A stretch of 64,000 bases of DNA from a virus: positions 62,001-126,000 of IMG/VR virus record IMGVR_UViG_3300033182_000538, one strand, 5' to 3'. Shown piece after piece: positions 60,733 to 64,000 of the stretch (position 1 is its first letter; each line of letters opens with the position of its first letter). Position numbers and translations under genes: made by a program. The notes below the pieces were generated by a model. That model saw nothing but the letters and a program-made list of their open reading frames with translations, had not been told where the DNA came from and made no database searches.

Positions 60733-60740
60733 CTAATATA
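60733..60740 (-). promoter_or_regulatory. Possible -7-only promoter of LamG gene
   Basis: TATATTAG without a TTG at 19-21 nt. It may be a late promoter needing a phage factor, or chance. Confidence 0.35.
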
Positions 60741-60756
60741 AATATCCCGATTACTT

Positions 60757-61539
60757 TTATTTAATAAACTTTTTTCTCGTTGTCATCCAACTACCATCCA
60801 TATAAGTTACTTCTGGCCTACCTAATAACTCATCTACTGCTCTTGTAACCCCATCGTGTTGATTATTTTGACCGTAATCGTGTCCAGCCAAAATCATAGA
60901 TGTTTTGAATCTATAATCAAAAATATCTTTGTAAATATCTTCATATTTATGAGACCCATCAATGTATATAAAGTCAAAATGACCATCAACAAACGAATTT
61001 GCTAAATTGTAACTATAATCTCTATGGTAAACAATTTTATTTTTGAACAATCGTGTATTTGTAAAAAAGTCTGACTGAACGCTATTCCAATCTTCCGTAA
61101 ATAACTCATTTGCCTCTTCATACCCAGCGTGAGGGTCTATACAATGTATTTCATCAAATAATCCAGAAGCAGCAAACATAAGTGTAGATTCACCTTTGTA
61201 TGACCCAATCTCTAACATTCTTCTACGTTTTCTTGGAGCGTGTATTGTCGGATTTATCCCAGCACCCCTTTGAGTTGTGTCATCAATATAAAATTTATTG
61301 TGAACATCTTGTAGTAAATGTGTTAATCCAAAAAAATGGTTGTTAAAGTAAAACTTACCAAACCATTCTCGTGGTGGATTGAATCTTAAACTGTAATTGT
61401 TTGGATTTTTCTCTTTAGGTCTAAACGGAAATAGCGGAGATTTCACTTTTTTACCATTCACCTCAGCATCTACTTCTTCAGGCGTATTGGATGAAAAGCT
61501 AATATTGCTAAAATCCTCAATAACTTCTTGTTCTTGCAT
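60757..61539 (-). CDS. Class I SAM-dependent methyltransferase
   Basis: 260 residues. RRMLEIGSYKGESTLMFA (motif I), IHCIDPHAGY (motif II acidic) and FDFIYIDGSHKYEDIY (motif IV/V) as in the Methyltransf_24 type, used on sugars or small molecules. The N-terminal 90 residues are an extra domain with a basic run (APRKRRRM). Confidence 0.82.
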   Translation of the reverse strand: MQEQEVIEDFSNISFSSNTPEEVDAEVNGKKVKSPLFPFRPKEKNPNNYSLRFNPPREWFGKFYFNNHFFGLTHLLQDVHNKFYIDDTTQRGAGINPTIHAPRKRRRMLEIGSYKGESTLMFAASGLFDEIHCIDPHAGYEEANELFTEDWNSVQSDFFTNTRLFKNKIVYHRDYSYNLANSFVDGHFDFIYIDGSHKYEDIYKDIFDYRFKTSMILAGHDYGQNNQHDGVTRAVDELLGRPEVTYMDGSWMTTRKKFIK

Positions 61540-61546
61540 TATAAAC

Positions 61547-61933
61547 TTATTTTACATCAACTATTCTGAATAGAGATGTTTTTAAAACTTTATACCCATC
61601 ACCATCGGTTAAAATCATAGAATTTCTATAATTTTCCCAATTTACTTGATAGCTTTTATCAACAACCCCACCATTTAGATTTGATATCAATCTATTAAGA
61701 GCGTTGATAGTGTACATTGTATTTGTTTCTTTTTTTCTATGTGTCAATATTGTACTACTTAAAAATTTAGTATTATGATTTGGTATAATATTGTAACTCA
61801 CAACTAATTCGTTTGAAGGAGATAGTTTGAATATGAATATTTTTCTACTATATAAGTCAAATTGATTGATGTCTTGTAATATGGACTCAAAATTATCTTC
61901 ATTAGTAAATGTACATAGTAATTGTGTTCTCAC
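61547..61933 (-). CDS. Hypothetical protein, 128 residues
   Basis: Beta-rich start (RTQLLCTFTNED; KIFIFKLSPSNELVVSYNI), then ILTHRKKETNTMYTINALNRLI and a basic end. I recall similar hypotheticals in large marine phages. GTG start chosen because GGAG lies 6 nt upstream; a TTG follows the previous stop directly and is an alternative. Confidence 0.6.
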   Translation of the reverse strand: MRTQLLCTFTNEDNFESILQDINQFDLYSRKIFIFKLSPSNELVVSYNIIPNHNTKFLSSTILTHRKKETNTMYTINALNRLISNLNGGVVDKSYQVNWENYRNSMILTDGDGYKVLKTSLFRIVDVK

Positions 61934-61945
61934 CCATATCTCCAA

Positions 61946-63784
61946 TTATTTCTTTAAAAGACCTGTACCTTGGTCTTCCATATCAACGATATCATCTTCA
62001 AATTTCTTCAAAGCTTTTGGACTCCAATCATCCGTGTTGAACGTACCTTGTTTCAATGCGTGAGCCATAAATGGAGTTTGTGCCATTTCCATAACAGGAG
62101 AAGCTCCTATACCACGAGTTCTACCTTTCATATAAAACAATGGGTACTTTTTATTGTTCTCGTGTTTGAATAATATTTGGCCTGAATCATAGTCGATTTC
62201 TATCGAATCTTGTATTACTCGATTCAACTCTTCTTTCGAAGTATTTCCTTTTCTTACCTCATTTAGGTCTTCATCTAAAGTTTGTTTGAATCTTGACCCA
62301 AATAATGTGATAAGAGTATTTTCATTTAATACAGCCCCATCAGGGTCAATACCATATGTAGTCATAAACTCATCTACACCACCATCTTTTATGGTTTCGT
62401 TTAATCCTAAAGTTTCAGAGATATGCATTGATTTTATAATGTGAGATTTCATACCTCTTTTAGCATCTTCAGATGAATTTATAGCATCAAAAGCCCTTTT
62501 AGTCAATCCATTATCAGATTCTCTGAGATGTTTGTATTCTTTAACGTGGTAAGTTTGTAGTAATTTAGCGTAAGCTTTTTGCTCATTACTATTGGCTGTA
62601 CCTAATTCGATTTTCTTGATTAAAGTTTGAGGGTCACTAAGTATCTTAAAATAAGTTTCTCTACTCGAACCCATAAATTGTTTTTGGTCTTGTGGATTTT
62701 CTAATAGCTTTTTATATGATTCCTCAATCTCTCTAGCTCCAACTGTACCCGTTACATATTTGAATCTATCTTCCAAATCTTGTTTGTATGCATCGATAGA
62801 CATAGCTTCTGATAACCTTTTGTGGTCATTTGCATTCATTGTACCTTCTAAGTCAGCCAACAATAATTCAGATTGTTTAGCCCATCCACCATTATTTAAA
62901 AATACAGCACCATCTTTTTTGAGAGATACCCCAATATTTTTACCATCTTTTGTTCTAACGAACATATCCGATGATGTTTCAAGATTTGGGTCTACACCAA
63001 TCGCTGTTCTACCTTCTGGCGTATCCCACGATACAGTATCTATATTTTCCGAACCAATTGTTTCACTAATTTTCGTTAAAGTAGCTGATGCTGATTTTAC
63101 CCACTTTTTACCCGATGATGTATTTAGAACGTGGTCTTTTGAATTTACAACTTGGTTGAAATATTCGGAAATTTCTTCAATTGACTTACCCTCTTGCATC
63201 ATTCTAAGCCCTTTATGAACCATAGCTTCACCAGCTCTTGATTCAGCTGTACCAGCACCTACACCTTTTACACCTTTTTGTTTGGCTTGTGCAGCGGCTT
63301 CGGTTTTTGTCATCATCAATTGTTTATCAGTAATTTCGTGGTCTTTTGAGGTAAGTTCTGATTTAGTTTGGTTTGTACTATCTGACCCTTGTGGTTTATT
63401 TGTAGATTTAGCATCTTTCTCAGCTTGAGTCATCATAGCTTCTTGGTCAGATTTAGAAAACTTTTCATCATCTTTCTTTTCTTCACCATCAGGTTGTATG
63501 GCTGTATACTTATCACCATCCTTTTTAAATCTCTGAGCGTCTTTCTTGTCCTCATCACCCTTTTTAACGTAAACACCCTTACCAACGTGAGAGTATTTAT
63601 CATCATCATCGGCTTCTAATAGATTTACAATAAGTTTTTCTGCGATTTCTTCACCCAATAGTTCGGATGCTACTTTATATGTAGCTTTCAAGGATTCTTC
63701 GGTAGTAATACCCTCATTTAAGGATATACCTACTTCATTCCAAACTTTTTTAGCGATGTAATTGATAAGTTTCTTCATAACCAT
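61946..63784 (-). CDS. Large probable virion-associated protein, possible nuclease domain
   Basis: 612 residues. N-terminal MKKLINYIAKKVWNEVG leader, then a charged low-complexity linker (residues 60-150, Lys/Asp/Gln-rich). A folded region follows, including SSDMFVRTKDGKNIGVSLKK (about 270-290), which has the D...SxK shape of some PD-(D/E)XK restriction enzymes, then a helical C-terminus. The leader resembles those of the kinase and metallopeptidase. A packaged or injected nuclease is a hypothesis only. Confidence 0.55.
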   Translation of the reverse strand: MVMKKLINYIAKKVWNEVGISLNEGITTEESLKATYKVASELLGEEIAEKLIVNLLEADDDDKYSHVGKGVYVKKGDEDKKDAQRFKKDGDKYTAIQPDGEEKKDDEKFSKSDQEAMMTQAEKDAKSTNKPQGSDSTNQTKSELTSKDHEITDKQLMMTKTEAAAQAKQKGVKGVGAGTAESRAGEAMVHKGLRMMQEGKSIEEISEYFNQVVNSKDHVLNTSSGKKWVKSASATLTKISETIGSENIDTVSWDTPEGRTAIGVDPNLETSSDMFVRTKDGKNIGVSLKKDGAVFLNNGGWAKQSELLLADLEGTMNANDHKRLSEAMSIDAYKQDLEDRFKYVTGTVGAREIEESYKKLLENPQDQKQFMGSSRETYFKILSDPQTLIKKIELGTANSNEQKAYAKLLQTYHVKEYKHLRESDNGLTKRAFDAINSSEDAKRGMKSHIIKSMHISETLGLNETIKDGGVDEFMTTYGIDPDGAVLNENTLITLFGSRFKQTLDEDLNEVRKGNTSKEELNRVIQDSIEIDYDSGQILFKHENNKKYPLFYMKGRTRGIGASPVMEMAQTPFMAHALKQGTFNTDDWSPKALKKFEDDIVDMEDQGTGLLKK

Positions 63785-63790
63785 AAATAT

Positions 63791-64000
63791 CTAAATATTA
63801 ACCTTAACCATATCTTTATAATTTTCCCCAATTTCCACTTCAGTAGGAAATCCATCAACTTCCATTATTTGTTTTATCCCAACTATAAACTCATCTTTAT
63901 CATCTGGATGTAAGTCAAACAAAAGTGAGTCATATGTATAAAGAATTGGCAAGGAGTTTTCACATAATTGTGATTTTGACAATTTCTCTAATATAAGTAT
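63791..64000 (-). CDS. C-terminal end of a DNA polymerase I-like protein (cut by window edge)
   Basis: The frame is open to the right edge; 69 residues are visible and the gene continues beyond. ILYTYDSLLFDLHPDDKDEF followed by FPTEVEIGENYKDM has the motif C and final strand pattern I associate with mitochondrial-type family A DNA polymerases of marine viruses, with YDS replacing the usual HDE. If right, the phage has both family A and family B polymerases. Confidence 0.5.
   Translation of the reverse strand: MLILEKLSKSQLCENSLPILYTYDSLLFDLHPDDKDEFIVGIKQIMEVDGFPTEVEIGENYKDMVKVNI

Noticed and set aside
1729-63790. ATATTTAT or TATAAATA-like octamers as T4-type late promoters
   Set aside because: A few occur before starts (1749, 17429, 60738), but others overlap the start codon or lie within genes. 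In so AT-rich a sequence the number is not convincing.

Overview
The window is one continuous, unidirectional stretch of a large tailed-phage genome of the T4-like (myovirus) kind. Every convincing gene lies on the minus strand, so transcription runs from high to low coordinates. Genes are packed with 1-40 nt overlaps or tiny gaps, and no gap reaches 300 nt. The phage identity rests on a full T4-type replication set: gp32, UvsX, RNase H/FEN, gp41, gp43, gp44, gp45, gp62 and NrdA/NrdB. The likely host is a member of the Bacteroidetes, possibly a flavobacterium. Promoters read TTG - 20 nt (19 in two cases) - TAnnTTWR, which is the Bacteroidetes -33/-7 layout and not E. coli -35/-10. The DNA is AT-rich, and several genes carry signal peptides for a Gram-negative envelope. 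No tRNA, CRISPR, integrase or insertion sequence was seen.

Layout in the direction of transcription. At the right edge is the C-terminal tail of what looks like a family A DNA polymerase. Next come a 612-residue probable virion protein, a methyltransferase and a LamG adhesin (64.0-60.0 kb). The replication and nucleotide block runs from 59.8 to 38.0 kb. It is interrupted by a DNA-modification and accessory group (49.6-44.5 kb) with two tandem Mom-like genes, an SF2-type ATPase and a GT-B glycosyltransferase, and by glf, GT2 and oxygenase genes (52.4-49.6 kb). A Cas4-like nuclease, an exported transglycosylase and SLOG and cupin genes follow (38.0-35.8 kb).

From 35.7 to 17.9 kb lies a glycan module of about twenty genes: GT4, GT2, GT8-like and unclassified transferases, nucleotide-sugar dehydrogenases and dehydratases, two DegT aminotransferases, a formyltransferase and an acyltransferase. 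The gene set fits synthesis of an N-acylated perosamine-type sugar and a formamido sugar, plus their transfer onto a virion, host-surface or DNA acceptor. From 17.7 to 8.8 kb lie envelope, lysis and virion-type genes: an L,D-transpeptidase-like lysin, a holin-like protein, an outer-membrane barrel, a periplasmic thioredoxin-like protein, a PAP2 phosphatase, a metallopeptidase, a P-loop kinase and a ClpS adaptor. The left 8 kb holds small early-type genes under a repeated extended promoter, plus a sulfotransferase, a GT32 enzyme, groES and the start of groEL.

The most notable signals are the tandem Mom-like pair near a glycosyltransferase and a DruA-like gene inside the clamp-loader operon, a phage ClpS, a phage GroEL/GroES pair, possible capsid-targeting leaders on an HExxH peptidase and a kinase, a possible second DNA polymerase, and the very regular promoter set. 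All assignments come from reading the sequence and remembered family motifs; no database search was run.
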